Assembly (NCBI RefSeq): GCF_014652415.1 | Contig: NZ_BMYT01000009.1 | Location: 1-64,000, forward strand | Direction: 5' to 3' | Length of the DNA stretch: 64,000 bases | DNA from: Affinundibacterium macrobrachii | Lineage (GTDB): Bacteria; Pseudomonadota; Gammaproteobacteria; Burkholderiales; Burkholderiaceae_D | In this document: positions 18,765 through 28,811 of the stretch, in pieces | Numbering within the stretch: position 1 is the first letter of the stretch | How the letters are laid out: each line of letters starts with the position of its first letter | The notes under the pieces: generated by a model | Databases searched by the model: none | Told to the model about the DNA's origin: nothing | Seen by the model: the letters and a program-made list of their open reading frames with translations, nothing else | Translations under genes and position numbers: made by a program

Positions 18765-19934
18765 TTATTCATTGCGCTGTCCGCGACCCTCTAAATAACC
18801 TTGCAGCCGCATCGCAATTAAAAAAAGGATGACGGTGAATGCCATCAGTCCAAGTACGAGTTTGAAACCAGTATCTTCATTAATCCACGGCATCTTTGCG
18901 AAATTCATGCCGAAAATCCCTGTGATTAAAGTCAGCGGCATAAACAAAGCGGTGATCACCGTCAAGATACGCATAATCTCGCTGGTTTTGTGTGACACGG
19001 CCGCGAAGTGAATTTGCACCGACGATTCAAGCGATGCTTCTAGTCGTCGAGTGTGATTGAGCACGCGATTAATATGTTCCATCACATCATTAGTGCGAAC
19101 CAATAACAAATCTTTAGCGCGACTTTGTTTGTTGCCAGACCCGTCAAACGTGTCAATAAAGTGATCGCGCAGCTCTTGTAAAGCATCATATTGTTCTTCA
19201 CATAAATGCTCTAGCTTGCGTAGTTCCACCCTTGAGTCGAGTAAAGCAACCCAGTTATTAAATGGTTTGCGCGGATCAAGTAATGCATGCTGCCAGCGAT
19301 CTAATTGATTGGTTAATGGCTGGCGTAAATCGAGATATTGATCAACCATGGCATTTAACAAACGCAGCATTAAATCCTCTGGTGATGCCGGCAATTTACT
19401 GCTCAAGTTATTATTGTCTTTGGGCTTGAAGTTGAGTAAGCGTGCGCGCATGGTTTCCACCGTGCGACTATAGTTTGCGCGTACAGTGATCAGTGCGTTA
19501 CCAATCAAGAGAAAAGAAACAGGCTGCGTTTGCAGTCGATGTAAAACTGCCGGCATTTTTTTCTTGGCATTATGACCCTCTTGCGGACTTGAATTGGATT
19601 CGCCACTCTCCCCATTTAATGCCAGCTTTTGAAAGATCACTAATTCGTAATCTTGTGTCGCATCAAAATTGGAAGGGTGGCTGCGATTGCAGATGTCCTT
19701 GAGATGTAAATCAAAGATGCGTATGCCAGTGAGTTTTTCAACTTGATCGCGCCAAGCTTCTGCATCGCGCTCCACTTCATCATGCGTGATGTCTATCCAC
19801 ATAAAGCGATAAGCGTCATCTCCAGTGTCGTTTTCACCATCGCCAATTAAATCGATCGCTCTATTTAATGTGGTCGGGTTCAGAGTGACTTGCGTATCGC
19901 TAATGTAGAAAATATCCATGAAATGCAAACTCAA
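18765..19934 (-). CDS. CorA-family divalent cation transporter
   Basis: A 389-residue protein with a large soluble N-terminal domain, a long helical region and two C-terminal membrane helices. The CorA-defining GMN motif (in TGIFGMNFAKMPW, about residue 340) closes the first helix. The family forms pentameric Mg2+ or Zn2+ channels in the inner membrane. Which ion is moved cannot be told from sequence, and ZntB-like members share the motif. An internal ATG at codon 6 (MDIFYIS) is an alternative start. The gene lies between hemB and sbcB on the same strand. Confidence 0.9.
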   Translation of the reverse strand: MSLHFMDIFYISDTQVTLNPTTLNRAIDLIGDGENDTGDDAYRFMWIDITHDEVERDAEAWRDQVEKLTGIRIFDLHLKDICNRSHPSNFDATQDYELVIFQKLALNGESGESNSSPQEGHNAKKKMPAVLHRLQTQPVSFLLIGNALITVRANYSRTVETMRARLLNFKPKDNNNLSSKLPASPEDLMLRLLNAMVDQYLDLRQPLTNQLDRWQHALLDPRKPFNNWVALLDSRVELRKLEHLCEEQYDALQELRDHFIDTFDGSGNKQSRAKDLLLVRTNDVMEHINRVLNHTRRLEASLESSVQIHFAAVSHKTSEIMRILTVITALFMPLTLITGIFGMNFAKMPWINEDTGFKLVLGLMAFTVILFLIAMRLQGYLEGRGQRNE

Positions 19935-19948
19935 TGATCAAAGTGAAT

Positions 19949-21028
<1,080 letters not shown>

Positions 21029-21037
21029 TTATGCTTA

Positions 21038-21124
21038 CCGCTGGTCCTCCCTAAGCGGGCGCCACTTGTTCCCATTCGATTGGCGTTTTTTTTCCTCGGC
21101 ACTACAAAGTGCCGGGGTTTTTTT
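21038..21124 (+). ncRNA. Candidate small RNA opposite the hemB-engB gap
   Basis: Plus-strand signals occur with no gene on that strand. A 5-bp hairpin (CCGCT 21038-21042, AGCGG 21054-21058) exposes the loop GGTCCTCCCTA, which resembles an anti-Shine-Dalgarno. Then come CGCCA/TGGCG (21060-21064, 21081-21085) with eight T, and CCTCGGCACT/AGTGCCGGGG (21094-21103, 21108-21117) with seven T. These are two tandem terminators readable only on the plus strand. A weak promoter (TTGGCT 21009-21014, TATGCT 21030-21035, 15-bp spacer) precedes it. The 5' end is estimated. The RNA might instead be read as the hemB 5' region from the minus strand, but that orientation has no T-tract. Confidence 0.5.
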
Positions 21125-21839
21125 ATGCCAAATCAGAATTACTGTCTGCTTGCTTCATGTCTTCAAAGATTGGTGTTGCATCCAAGCCAGTCAATTCACG
21201 AATTTTTGCATCCGCTTCTTCGATACCAGTTCGGTTTAATGCTGAAAATAATTGTGCAGTAAATGGATAGGGCGTGCCATTTGCATCCACATAACTGGCC
21301 AAAATATTTTGTGCTAAGCGCAGCGCATTGGTTGCGTCATTGCGATTGAGTTTATCGGCTTTTGTTAATAAGCAATGAATTGGGCGACCTGTCGGCGCGA
21401 ACCACTCTAACATTTGTTTATCTAAATCGGTGAATGGGCGGCGTGAATCCATGATCAAAATCAAAGCCGCTAATTGCTCACGTCTTTGTACGTAGCTGCC
21501 GAGTAAGACGTTCCAATGATTCTTAGCTGCACCCGGAACTTCAGCATAGCCGTAACCCGGTAAGTCGACTAGCAAAGCGCGAATTTCATCTTGTCGTGTT
21601 TCATCCTTGCGGTGTTGGCCGACATGCGCGCCGCCAATTGAAAAAAAGTTAATGTGCTGCGTGCGCCCGGGCGTCTTAGATGCAAAACAAAGTTTTTTCT
21701 GATTACATAGAATATTGATCGCGGTTGACTTGCCAGCATTTGAACGACCAGCAAATGCGACTTCCGGCACTTGTAAGCTCGGCAGATCGCGTAAGTGGTT
21801 GACTGTGGTAAAGAACCGGGCTTGCCAGAGGATAGACAT
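21123..21839 (-). CDS. engB: Ribosome biogenesis GTPase EngB (YsxC/YihA)
   Basis: EngB is an essential GTPase in 50S assembly. The 238-residue protein has the G1 loop in [16 protein letters not shown] (about residues 28-43), G3 [11 protein letters not shown]4 LLTKADKL, and the family end. Its stop codon overlaps the T-run of the plus-strand terminator. Divergence from cytochrome c4 is the standard Burkholderiales arrangement. No good Shine-Dalgarno is visible before the ATG. Confidence 0.95.
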   Translation of the reverse strand: MSILWQARFFTTVNHLRDLPSLQVPEVAFAGRSNAGKSTAINILCNQKKLCFASKTPGRTQHINFFSIGGAHVGQHRKDETRQDEIRALLVDLPGYGYAEVPGAAKNHWNVLLGSYVQRREQLAALILIMDSRRPFTDLDKQMLEWFAPTGRPIHCLLTKADKLNRNDATNALRLAQNILASYVDANGTPYPFTAQLFSALNRTGIEEADAKIRELTGLDATPIFEDMKQADSNSDLA

Positions 21840-21947
21840 AAATCAGGGCCAATCAAAAAGGAGGGGCAAAAATGCAAAAAAAGGGATAAAACGATGCGTT
21901 TCATCTTGAAATGTGAGGTTTCTTAACGTCAATTGACTTGGAATAGC

Positions 21948-21977
21948 TCAACATTTCCACGAAAGCTATTGTACAAT
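21948..21977 (+). promoter_or_regulatory. Sigma70-like promoter for cytochrome c4
   Basis: TCAACA (21948-21953), 18-bp spacer, TACAAT (21972-21977) match 4/6 and 5/6. This leaves a leader of about 100 nt before the gene. Confidence 0.5.
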
Positions 21978-22085
21978 AAGGGGTTAGCTACGTGGGCTCC
22001 ATGGCATCATTGCTTGTCACGTAAGTTTTGCTTCTCAGATGCATCAATAGAACCGATTTCCAATTTTTAGTCTCAAGGTGTTTGA

Positions 22086-22757
22086 ATGAACCGTGCATTT
22101 TTATCATTTTCCAAGTCCCTCAGCATCGTTGCTTTAGCGGCATCTTCACTCGTTTCTATTGCCTCTGCAACTGAGCCTGTAGCTAAACCAGTCAAAGCTG
22201 ATCTGGCAAAAGGTGAAGCTTTGTACAGCAACGGCGATGCAGCTCGCGGTATTGTTGCTTGTGTTTCATGTCATGGTGCTGCAGGAAATTCAACAATCAG
22301 TATTAATCCTAAATTGTCAGGTCAGCATGACGCTTACCTCGTAAAGCAATTAATGGATTTCACGACACCAGCGCGTAATAATGCAGTCATGACGACATTC
22401 TCTAAGTTAATGACTCCAGAAGACATGAAAAATGTGTCTGCCTATTTGGCAGTGCAAAAGCCGAAGGCTGGCGCTGCAAAAAATAAAGACATCGTGAACT
22501 TAGGTCAAACTATTTACCGTGCAGGTATTGCGGAGAAGAATGTTGCTGCTTGTGCTGGTTGTCATAGTCCAAATGGCGCAGGTATCCCCGCGCAATTCCC
22601 ACGTATCGCTGGTCAACACCAAGATTACACCGTGGCGCAGTTGACAGCGTTCCGCACAGGCGCTCGTAAAAATAGCGCGCAGATGACAACTATTGCAAAA
22701 CGTATGTCAGATGAAGAAATGAAAGCAGTTGCTGATTATGTTGCTGGTTTGAAGTAA
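22086..22757 (+). CDS. Dihaem cytochrome c4
   Basis: A periplasmic dihaem electron carrier that usually feeds terminal oxidases. The 223-residue precursor has a signal peptide ending near SIASATEP, then two haem-binding CXXCH motifs, CVSCH (about residue 60) and CAGCH (about residue 157), in two homologous halves. Each half has a methionine candidate for axial ligation (the MTTFSKLMTPEDM and MTTIAKRMSDEEM segments). It sits directly upstream of resB and ccsB, which attach haem to such proteins. Confidence 0.95.
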   Translation: MNRAFLSFSKSLSIVALAASSLVSIASATEPVAKPVKADLAKGEALYSNGDAARGIVACVSCHGAAGNSTISINPKLSGQHDAYLVKQLMDFTTPARNNAVMTTFSKLMTPEDMKNVSAYLAVQKPKAGAAKNKDIVNLGQTIYRAGIAEKNVAACAGCHSPNGAGIPAQFPRIAGQHQDYTVAQLTAFRTGARKNSAQMTTIAKRMSDEEMKAVADYVAGLK

Positions 22758-22797
22758 ACGCTTCACAACTACAATAACAAGTAAAACGATTAACGGA

Positions 22798-22824
22798 GGG
22801 GGTGGCAAATGCCATCCCCTTTTT
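22798..22824 (+). terminator. Intrinsic terminator after cytochrome c4
   Basis: GGGGGTGGCA (22798-22807) pairs with TGCCATCCCC (22810-22819), with one G-U, followed by five T and a further T-run. It overlaps the only more-upstream start codon of resB, so resB expression probably needs partial readthrough. Confidence 0.8.
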
Positions 22825-22838
22825 GTTTTTGGACATGT

Positions 22839-24995
22839 ATGGAACTTGAAACTAACACCTCAGGCCTAGAAATTAAAACGCAACGTGCTTGGCTCGCCAA
22901 TAGTGTGGAGCTTTTGTCGTCAATGCGTTTTGCAATCAGCTTACTGACGATTATCGCGATCTCGTCGATTACTGGCACCGTACTGAAACAAAATGAACCT
23001 TTGCCGAATTACGTGAATCAGTTTGGCCCATTTTGGTTTGAGGTTTTTCAACATTTGAGTTTGTATTCTGTGTATTCTGCATGGTGGTTTTTGGCCATCA
23101 TGGGCTTTTTGGTTTTGTCGACGAGTTTATGCTTGATTCGCAATACGCCGAAAATGCTGAAAGATATGCGTAGTTGGCGTGAAAATGTACGCGAGCAATC
23201 ATTGCGTAATTTTCGTCATAAAGCTGAGTGGCGTGGCACGGTCTCAAGAGAGGCAATGACTCAGCAGATGACACAGCAAATAAAGAATTTAGGGTATCAA
23301 TTTAAGCTGGTTGAAAAAGAAAATGCGAGTTTGATCGCAGCAAAAAAAGGCGCAGCCAACAAGTGGGGTTACATTTTTGCACATGCTGCCATCGTTGTTA
23401 TTTGTATTGGTGGCCTATTGGATTCGGATCTAGCGATTCGATTTCAGCAATGGTTTGGTGGCAAAGTCCCCTTTGAGGGCAGTGGGGTATTGATTTCGCA
23501 AATTCCAGCGCAGCACAAATTGTCGTTAGCGAATCCAACTTTCCGCGGCAATATTGCTATTCCAGAGGGCAAAAGTGGCGATACGGCGGTCATTCCGCAG
23601 GCAAAAGGAGTGTTGTTGCAAGAGTTACCGTTCACCATTCGGTTGAAGAAATTTCATATTGATTTTTATTCGACAGGGATGCCAAAACTATTCGCAAGTG
23701 ATGTCACCATCGTTGATCATGAAACTGGCAAAACCTTTGATTCGACTATTAAAGTCAATCATCCTTTAATCTATAAAGGAATCGCCATTTTCCAATCCAG
23801 TTTTGATGATGGAGGAAGTCTGTTGCAAGTGCAGGCGCACAGTATGACTGGGGCTAATTTAGGAAAATTTCCAATTAGCGCCAAAATGGGTGGCGAGAAT
23901 AAGCTGACTGCTGAACAGGCAAATGGTCGCGATGAATATACGATCGAATGGAGTGCTTTTAGACCGTTTAATGTCGAAAATTTAGCGCGTGAAGGACAGG
24001 ACTTACGCGCAGTCCATCCGAATCAAAACTTTGCGCAGAAATTAACTGCTGACTTGGATAAGCATTCCGGTTCTGCCGCCAAAAACGCGAACAATAAAGA
24101 CTTGAAAAATGTCGGTCCAAGTATGCAATACAAATTGCGCGATAAGACTGGGCAGGCGAGGGAGTTTCACAACTACATGCAGCCCGTTTTGTTGGATGGT
24201 AGTTGGGTCTTCTTAGCTGGTGCGCGCGACTCACCAAATGATCAATTCCGTTATTTAAGAATTCCTGCGGATGAAGATGATAAGTTGGATGAATGGATGC
24301 GTTTGCGTGCTGCGTTGGCTAATCCAGAATTAAGATCGCGGGCTGCAGAGGTGTATGCCAAACGTGCGTTGCCGAACGCAGGGGCCGAAGCAATGCAAGT
24401 GCAGTTGGCCAATTCCGCCAAGAAAGGCTTGAGTATTTTTGCTGGTGAAGGCGATGCGCCAAAACTGGCGGGATTTACGGCGATTGCCGGTTTCTTAGAA
24501 AATATTCCTGCAGAAGAACAAACCAAAGCAGCAGATGTGTTTATGAAAATCCTCAACGGAAGTATGTGGGATTTATGGCAGTTGGCTCGTCAGAAAGAAG
24601 GGTTGCCAGCATTGGAGTTGACCGAAAAACGCGCTCAGTTTTTGCAATTAGCAACCTCGGCTTTGTCTGACGCTTTCTTCTACGGTGCACCTGTCTATTT
24701 ACAAATGACTGGTTTTGAAGAAATCAAGGCTTCGGTATTTCAGGTGACGCGAGCACCAGGACAAAATGTGGTGTATCTTGGCGGCTTATTTTTGGTGATC
24801 GGTGTGTTCTCAATGTTCTATATTCGCGAACGTCGTTTGTGGATTTGGATTAAACATGATGCGGGTGAAACACACGCATTGATGGCATTGAGTTCTCAGC
24901 GCAAGACTTTGGATTTTGAAAAAGAATTTGAGCAATTGAAAAAGCAGCTCGGCGTACCTGAGCAGCCAACTGAATCTGTGACTACTTCAAGTTAA
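22839..24995 (+). CDS. resB: Cytochrome c biogenesis protein ResB/Ccs1
   Basis: ResB with CcsB/ResC forms the System II haem export and ligation complex in the inner membrane. The 718-residue protein has N-terminal TM helices (around MRFAISLLTIIAISSITGTV and WWFLAIMGFLVLSTSLCL), a third at AHAAIVVICIGGLL, a large periplasmic domain, and a C-terminal TM helix (VVYLGGLFLVIGVFSMFYI). ATG at 22839 is chosen; the in-frame ATG at 22809 lies within the terminator stem. A weak GGA is the only Shine-Dalgarno. Confidence 0.93.
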   Translation: MELETNTSGLEIKTQRAWLANSVELLSSMRFAISLLTIIAISSITGTVLKQNEPLPNYVNQFGPFWFEVFQHLSLYSVYSAWWFLAIMGFLVLSTSLCLIRNTPKMLKDMRSWRENVREQSLRNFRHKAEWRGTVSREAMTQQMTQQIKNLGYQFKLVEKENASLIAAKKGAANKWGYIFAHAAIVVICIGGLLDSDLAIRFQQWFGGKVPFEGSGVLISQIPAQHKLSLANPTFRGNIAIPEGKSGDTAVIPQAKGVLLQELPFTIRLKKFHIDFYSTGMPKLFASDVTIVDHETGKTFDSTIKVNHPLIYKGIAIFQSSFDDGGSLLQVQAHSMTGANLGKFPISAKMGGENKLTAEQANGRDEYTIEWSAFRPFNVENLAREGQDLRAVHPNQNFAQKLTADLDKHSGSAAKNANNKDLKNVGPSMQYKLRDKTGQAREFHNYMQPVLLDGSWVFLAGARDSPNDQFRYLRIPADEDDKLDEWMRLRAALANPELRSRAAEVYAKRALPNAGAEAMQVQLANSAKKGLSIFAGEGDAPKLAGFTAIAGFLENIPAEEQTKAADVFMKILNGSMWDLWQLARQKEGLPALELTEKRAQFLQLATSALSDAFFYGAPVYLQMTGFEEIKASVFQVTRAPGQNVVYLGGLFLVIGVFSMFYIRERRLWIWIKHDAGETHALMALSSQRKTLDFEKEFEQLKKQLGVPEQPTESVTTSS

Positions 24996-25059
24996 CATTT
25001 ACACTGAAGTGCTTGACTCAATCAACCAAGAATTTAAAAATTATTCTCACGGGATTTGT

Positions 25060-26370
25060 ATGGAAACGAGTTTGACATATCAAAATTATTTTCAGCGCCG
25101 CAGCGCTTTCGATTGGATCTATGCGGCATTGCTGTGCGCAGGTGCTTTTTTTGCATTTAATCGCTACGGCGCACATATGGATATATACGAAGAGGCCATT
25201 CTGCTCCTGACTGCACCTACCTTCGCTTGGTTGGGATGGCATTGGAAATCGATGCGTCCACTGATGATCGTTTTGGCGGTGTTGTCCTTGTTCGCCATTT
25301 CTCAATATGCTGGTTCTTTGGATCTCGCGAATAAGAAATTTTTCTTGAAGTATTTGCTATCAAGTCAGTCCGCTATTTTGTGGATGAGTACTTTCTTTAT
25401 TCTTTCCACATTATTTTATTGGGGAGGCGTGATTGCCCGCTCTGATTTTGGCGCATCGGTTGGTTCAGCTTTGTGTTGGGCGGCTGTCATCATGGGTTTT
25501 ACGGGCATGTTGGTACGTTGGTATGAGTCTTATTTGATCGGCCCTGATATTGGGCATATTCCAGTTTCGAATCTGTATGAAGTATTCGTTTTGTTTTGCT
25601 TGATTACCGCGCTGTTCTATTTGTATTACGAGGAAAGTTACGGGACTCGTCAATTGGGCGCGTTCGTGTTGTTGGTGATCACCGCCGCGGTTGCATTCTT
25701 GTTGTGGTACACAGTAAGTCGTGATGCTGCTGAAATTCAACCCTTGGTGCCTGCATTGCAAAGTTGGTGGATGAAAATCCATGTGCCCGCGAATTTCATA
25801 GGCTATGGCACCTTTGCGTTGGCGGCTATGGTAGCTTGGATTTATTTACTTCGCCATGAAAAGCAAATGGTTTTGTGGATGGGGTTTGTTATTGTGCCTT
25901 CGTCTATCCTAGCTGCAACTTGGTTAATTGCCTATATTTCAGGAAGTCAGAGCGACTTTTTTGCCGCTCTTTTGAAGGCAACAAAAATGGTCGCGGTATT
26001 AGTGGTCATCTTCTCATTTACCATTCTTAAGCGAGAGCTGATTCTGGAGCGCATGCCACCATCGGAAGTGCTAGATGACGTTATGTATAAAGCGATTTCT
26101 GTTGGTTTTATTTTCTTTACCATTGCGACAATTTTGGGTGCACTTTGGGCTGCCGAAGCGTGGGGTGGATATTGGTCTTGGGATCCTAAAGAAACTTGGG
26201 CACTGATTGTTTGGTTGAATTACGCTGCATGGCTGCACATGCGTTTGATGAAAGGCTTGCGCGGCCAATTGGCATCGTGGTGGGCATTGGTCGGTTTGTT
26301 GGTGACGACCTTTGCTTTCTTGGGTGTGAATATGTTTTTGTCAGGTTTGCATTCCTACGGTGAATTGTAA
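25060..26370 (+). CDS. ccsB: Cytochrome c biogenesis protein CcsB/ResC (CcsA family)
   Basis: This is the haem-handling partner of ResB. The 436-residue multi-TM protein carries the tryptophan-rich WWD signature AWGGYWSWDPKETWALIVW (about residues 365-385) and flanking histidines for haem. The ATG at 25060 aligns with the family start better than GTG at 25009, 17 codons earlier. It lies 64 bases after resB (13 if the GTG is used). A terminator follows. The organism thus uses System II rather than the Ccm system, at least at this locus. Confidence 0.94.
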   Translation: METSLTYQNYFQRRSAFDWIYAALLCAGAFFAFNRYGAHMDIYEEAILLLTAPTFAWLGWHWKSMRPLMIVLAVLSLFAISQYAGSLDLANKKFFLKYLLSSQSAILWMSTFFILSTLFYWGGVIARSDFGASVGSALCWAAVIMGFTGMLVRWYESYLIGPDIGHIPVSNLYEVFVLFCLITALFYLYYEESYGTRQLGAFVLLVITAAVAFLLWYTVSRDAAEIQPLVPALQSWWMKIHVPANFIGYGTFALAAMVAWIYLLRHEKQMVLWMGFVIVPSSILAATWLIAYISGSQSDFFAALLKATKMVAVLVVIFSFTILKRELILERMPPSEVLDDVMYKAISVGFIFFTIATILGALWAAEAWGGYWSWDPKETWALIVWLNYAAWLHMRLMKGLRGQLASWWALVGLLVTTFAFLGVNMFLSGLHSYGEL

Positions 26371-26390
26371 TTGATGATGATTTAAGTAAA

Positions 26391-26425
26391 AGCGGCGTCG
26401 ACAACAAGTCTGCGCCGCTTTTTTT
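26391..26425 (+). terminator. Intrinsic terminator after ccsB
   Basis: AGCGGCG (26391-26397) and CGCCGCT (26413-26419) enclose a 15-nt loop that can pair further internally; seven T follow. The gap to msrP otherwise holds only a small GACATG/CATGTC inverted repeat (26461-26483). Confidence 0.85.
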
Positions 26426-26567
26426 ATCTGTACAGTATTGGCTGTAAGTATCTTTGAACCGACATGCGAGAAACTTTCATGTCTCTGTAAGGTTCTGAGG
26501 TGGGTTTCGACTCATTCAGTAGTATGACGATTTATGGATGTTTTTTTTTTAGATAAAGGGATTAACA

Positions 26568-27548
26568 ATGCGTATGCCATTTCAGAAATATGGTGATGAA
26601 ATTTTGAGCGCCTCAGATATCACTCCACGCAATGTATTTGAATCCCGTCGTGATTTTATACGTCAACTTGCTGTCGGTTCAATCGCCAGTGCGGGCGTGA
26701 TTGAAATGGCGCAACGTGAAGCGTTCGCACAAAATCCTAGCGCGCAGAAATTAGCCGCCGCCGCGAATCCGAATTATCTGATTCTCGATAAAAGAACGTC
26801 GTATAAAGATGCGACGACTTACAATAATTTCTACGAATTCGGAACCGACAAGGCAGACCCAGCGGAGAATGCGGATAGCTTAAAAACGCGACCATGGATG
26901 GTGACGATCGAAGGCGAAGTGAAAAAGCCAATAACACTGGACTTGGATAGCTTGTTGAAACTTGCACCACTTGAAGAGCGAGTGTACCGCTTGCGATGTG
27001 TAGAAGGTTGGTCAATGGTGATACCGTGGATAGGCTACTCCTTGTCGCAGTTATTGAAGAAAGTAGAGCCAACTGCGAATGCGCGTTATGTTGAATTTAT
27101 TTCCTTGGCGGATAAGCGCCAAATGCCCGGCGTGAACAGTCGCGTCTTACAGTGGCCTTACACCGAAGGTTTAAGAATGGATGAAGCGATGCATCCATTA
27201 AGTCTGCTTGCACTAGGTATGTATGGTGAGGTTTTGCCCAAGCAAAATGGCGCGCCAGTGCGTTTAGTATTGCCGTGGAAGTATGGTTTTAAATCGGCTA
27301 AATCCATTGTGAAAATTCGATTGACCAAAGATCAACCGCGTACCTCGTGGAATTTATCGGCTCCAGAAGAATATGGTTTTTATTCAAATGTGAATCCAGA
27401 GGTAGATCACCCTCGCTGGTCGCAAGCAAGCGAGCGACGCATCGGTGAAGATGGATTCTTATCGCGCAAACGCAAGACGCTGATGTTCAATGGATATAGT
27501 GAAGTCGCCAGTTTGTATACCGGAATGGATCTAAGAAAGTTCTATTAA
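26568..27548 (+). CDS. msrP: Periplasmic protein-methionine-sulfoxide reductase catalytic subunit MsrP
   Basis: MsrP is a molybdopterin enzyme that repairs oxidised methionines in periplasmic proteins. The 326-residue precursor has a twin-arginine signal (SRRDFIRQL with Arg27-Arg28) and cleavage expected near AFA-QN. Cys144, in [11 protein letters not shown], matches the molybdenum-ligating cysteine. The ribosome binding site AAGGGA precedes the ATG. The stop overlaps msrQ (TAATG), so the pair is translationally coupled. Confidence 0.95.
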   Translation: MRMPFQKYGDEILSASDITPRNVFESRRDFIRQLAVGSIASAGVIEMAQREAFAQNPSAQKLAAAANPNYLILDKRTSYKDATTYNNFYEFGTDKADPAENADSLKTRPWMVTIEGEVKKPITLDLDSLLKLAPLEERVYRLRCVEGWSMVIPWIGYSLSQLLKKVEPTANARYVEFISLADKRQMPGVNSRVLQWPYTEGLRMDEAMHPLSLLALGMYGEVLPKQNGAPVRLVLPWKYGFKSAKSIVKIRLTKDQPRTSWNLSAPEEYGFYSNVNPEVDHPRWSQASERRIGEDGFLSRKRKTLMFNGYSEVASLYTGMDLRKFY

Positions 27549-28171
27549 TGCTGACAATTAAATCCTTAAGTCCGCGCCAATTATTCTGGTGCAGAGTGAT
27601 TGTGTTTGTATTAGCTTTGCTACCGTTTCTGCGCTTGGTTTATGCAGTTTACCAAGATGCACTTGGCGCGAATCCTTTGGAGTTTATTACGCGTAATACG
27701 GGTGATTGGGCGCTATATTTTCTTTGTATTAGCTTGGCGATTACGCCACTGCGTAAAATTTTAGAGTGGCATTGGTTGATTCGCTTGCGTCGCATGCTTG
27801 GTCTGTATGCCTTCTTTTATGCGTCGCTGCATTTCTTAACCTTTTTGTGGTTTGACCATTTCTTCGACCTGAGTGATATGTGGCGTGATGTGGTAAAGCG
27901 TCCTTTTATCACCGTGGGCTTTGTTGCATTCGTGTTGTTGCTGCCTTTGGCTTTGACGAGCAACCAATGGATGATCAGACAGTTGGGTGGCAAACAATGG
28001 CAACTACTACACCGATTGGTTTATTTGATTGCCCCCTTAGGCGTACTGCATTATTTCTGGATGAAGGCGGGGAAAAATTTATTACTGCAACCCTTGTTGT
28101 TTGCGGCGCTAGTCAGTGGTTTGTTGGGCGTGCGTCTGTATTGGCGTTTGCAGTCACGCATGAAACGCTAG
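27548..28171 (+). CDS. msrQ: MsrPQ haem-binding membrane subunit MsrQ
   Basis: MsrQ is a b-type haem membrane protein that carries electrons from the respiratory chain to MsrP. The 207-residue product has about six TM helices and family histidines, for example YASLHFLTFLWFDHFF and LHRLVYLIAPLGVLHYFW. It begins in the msrP stop codon. It ends four bases before the end of the convergent lptM gene. Confidence 0.93.
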   Translation: MLTIKSLSPRQLFWCRVIVFVLALLPFLRLVYAVYQDALGANPLEFITRNTGDWALYFLCISLAITPLRKILEWHWLIRLRRMLGLYAFFYASLHFLTFLWFDHFFDLSDMWRDVVKRPFITVGFVAFVLLLPLALTSNQWMIRQLGGKQWQLLHRLVYLIAPLGVLHYFWMKAGKNLLLQPLLFAALVSGLLGVRLYWRLQSRMKR

Positions 28172-28175
28172 CGGC

Positions 28176-28355
28176 TTATTTTGATGGCGTTGTCTCAGTT
28201 TGTGTCGGCATTGATTGCGTCACATTTGGTGTCGCTGAGCTCGCTTTTTTTTCTGGCATGTAAAGTGGTCCCTTTTGACCGCAAGCACTCAGTAAGAAAG
28301 TGCTGAGAAGAATTGTCCCTGCGATACGTGGGGAAATGCGTGTGTGCTTATTCAA
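28176..28355 (-). CDS. lptM: Small lipoprotein LptM (YifL type)
   Basis: A 59-residue frame on the minus strand encodes a basic N-terminus, a hydrophobic stretch, the lipobox LSAC with Cys25, and the conserved sequence CGQKGPLYMP, followed by a Ser/Thr/Pro-rich tail. LptM is an outer-membrane lipoprotein that helps mature the LptDE LPS translocon. The start is TTG at 28355; no in-frame ATG or GTG lies upstream, and the Shine-Dalgarno is weak. LptM genes usually precede lysA; here msrQ converges instead. The divergent neighbour is cyaY, as usual. Confidence 0.88.
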   Translation of the reverse strand: MNKHTRISPRIAGTILLSTFLLSACGQKGPLYMPEKKASSATPNVTQSMPTQTETTPSK

Positions 28356-28377
28356 AATCTTGTAACCCGTATAGAAT
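28349..28377 (+). promoter_or_regulatory. Possible cyaY promoter
   Basis: TATTCA (28349-28354), 17-bp spacer, TAGAAT (28372-28377); the -10 matches 5/6 but the -35 only 3/6. It overlaps the start of the divergent lptM gene. Confidence 0.4.
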
Positions 28378-28420
28378 GCCGCATGGATATGCAGAATTTC
28401 ATTGAAAGTGGGAGTGTAAC

Positions 28421-28729
28421 ATGACGGAATCGGAATTTTTAGTGCTGGCGGATAGCTGCTTGCAACAAGTGCAGGAAATGTTTGAGACAGCGTTTGAAAC
28501 GGATGTATGGGATGTGGATACCAAACGCAGCGGCAATGTTTTAGAAATTGAATTTGTTGGTAATGGCTCTAAGATTATTGTGAATAGCCAAGCACCGATG
28601 CAAGAAATGTGGGTGGCTGCGCGATCGGGCGGTTTTCACTACAAATATGATGGCGCGTTTTGGCGTAATACACGCGATCAATCAGAGTTATTTGCTGTTC
28701 TGCGCGATATTGCAGAATCGCAGAATTGA
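28421..28729 (+). CDS. cyaY: Frataxin homologue CyaY
   Basis: CyaY binds iron and modulates iron-sulfur cluster assembly by IscS. The 102-residue protein has the acidic first helix (FLVLADSCLQQVQEMFE), the IIVNSQAPMQEMWVAA strand-loop and SGGFHYKYDGAFW, all characteristic. The divergent orientation to lptM is typical. A bidirectional terminator separates it from mrcA. Confidence 0.94.
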   Translation: MTESEFLVLADSCLQQVQEMFETAFETDVWDVDTKRSGNVLEIEFVGNGSKIIVNSQAPMQEMWVAARSGGFHYKYDGAFWRNTRDQSELFAVLRDIAESQN

Positions 28730-28767
28730 ATCGTTTAGAAAAATAAATTGTAGTCTCAATAAAAAAC

Positions 28768-28803
28768 AAAAAAATAGCGAGAAAATTTCTCGCTATTTTT
28801 TAT
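28768..28803. terminator. Bidirectional terminator between cyaY and mrcA
   Basis: ATAGCGAGA and TCTCGCTAT form a stem within an extended inverted repeat (about 28774-28796), flanked by an A-run and a T-run. It serves both converging genes. Confidence 0.88.
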
Positions 28804-28811
28804 TGATCTAC

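Noticed and set aside
22809..22838. Upstream in-frame ATG for resB adding ten residues
   Set aside because: It lies inside the cytochrome c4 terminator stem and lacks a Shine-Dalgarno; ATG at 22839 fits the family better.
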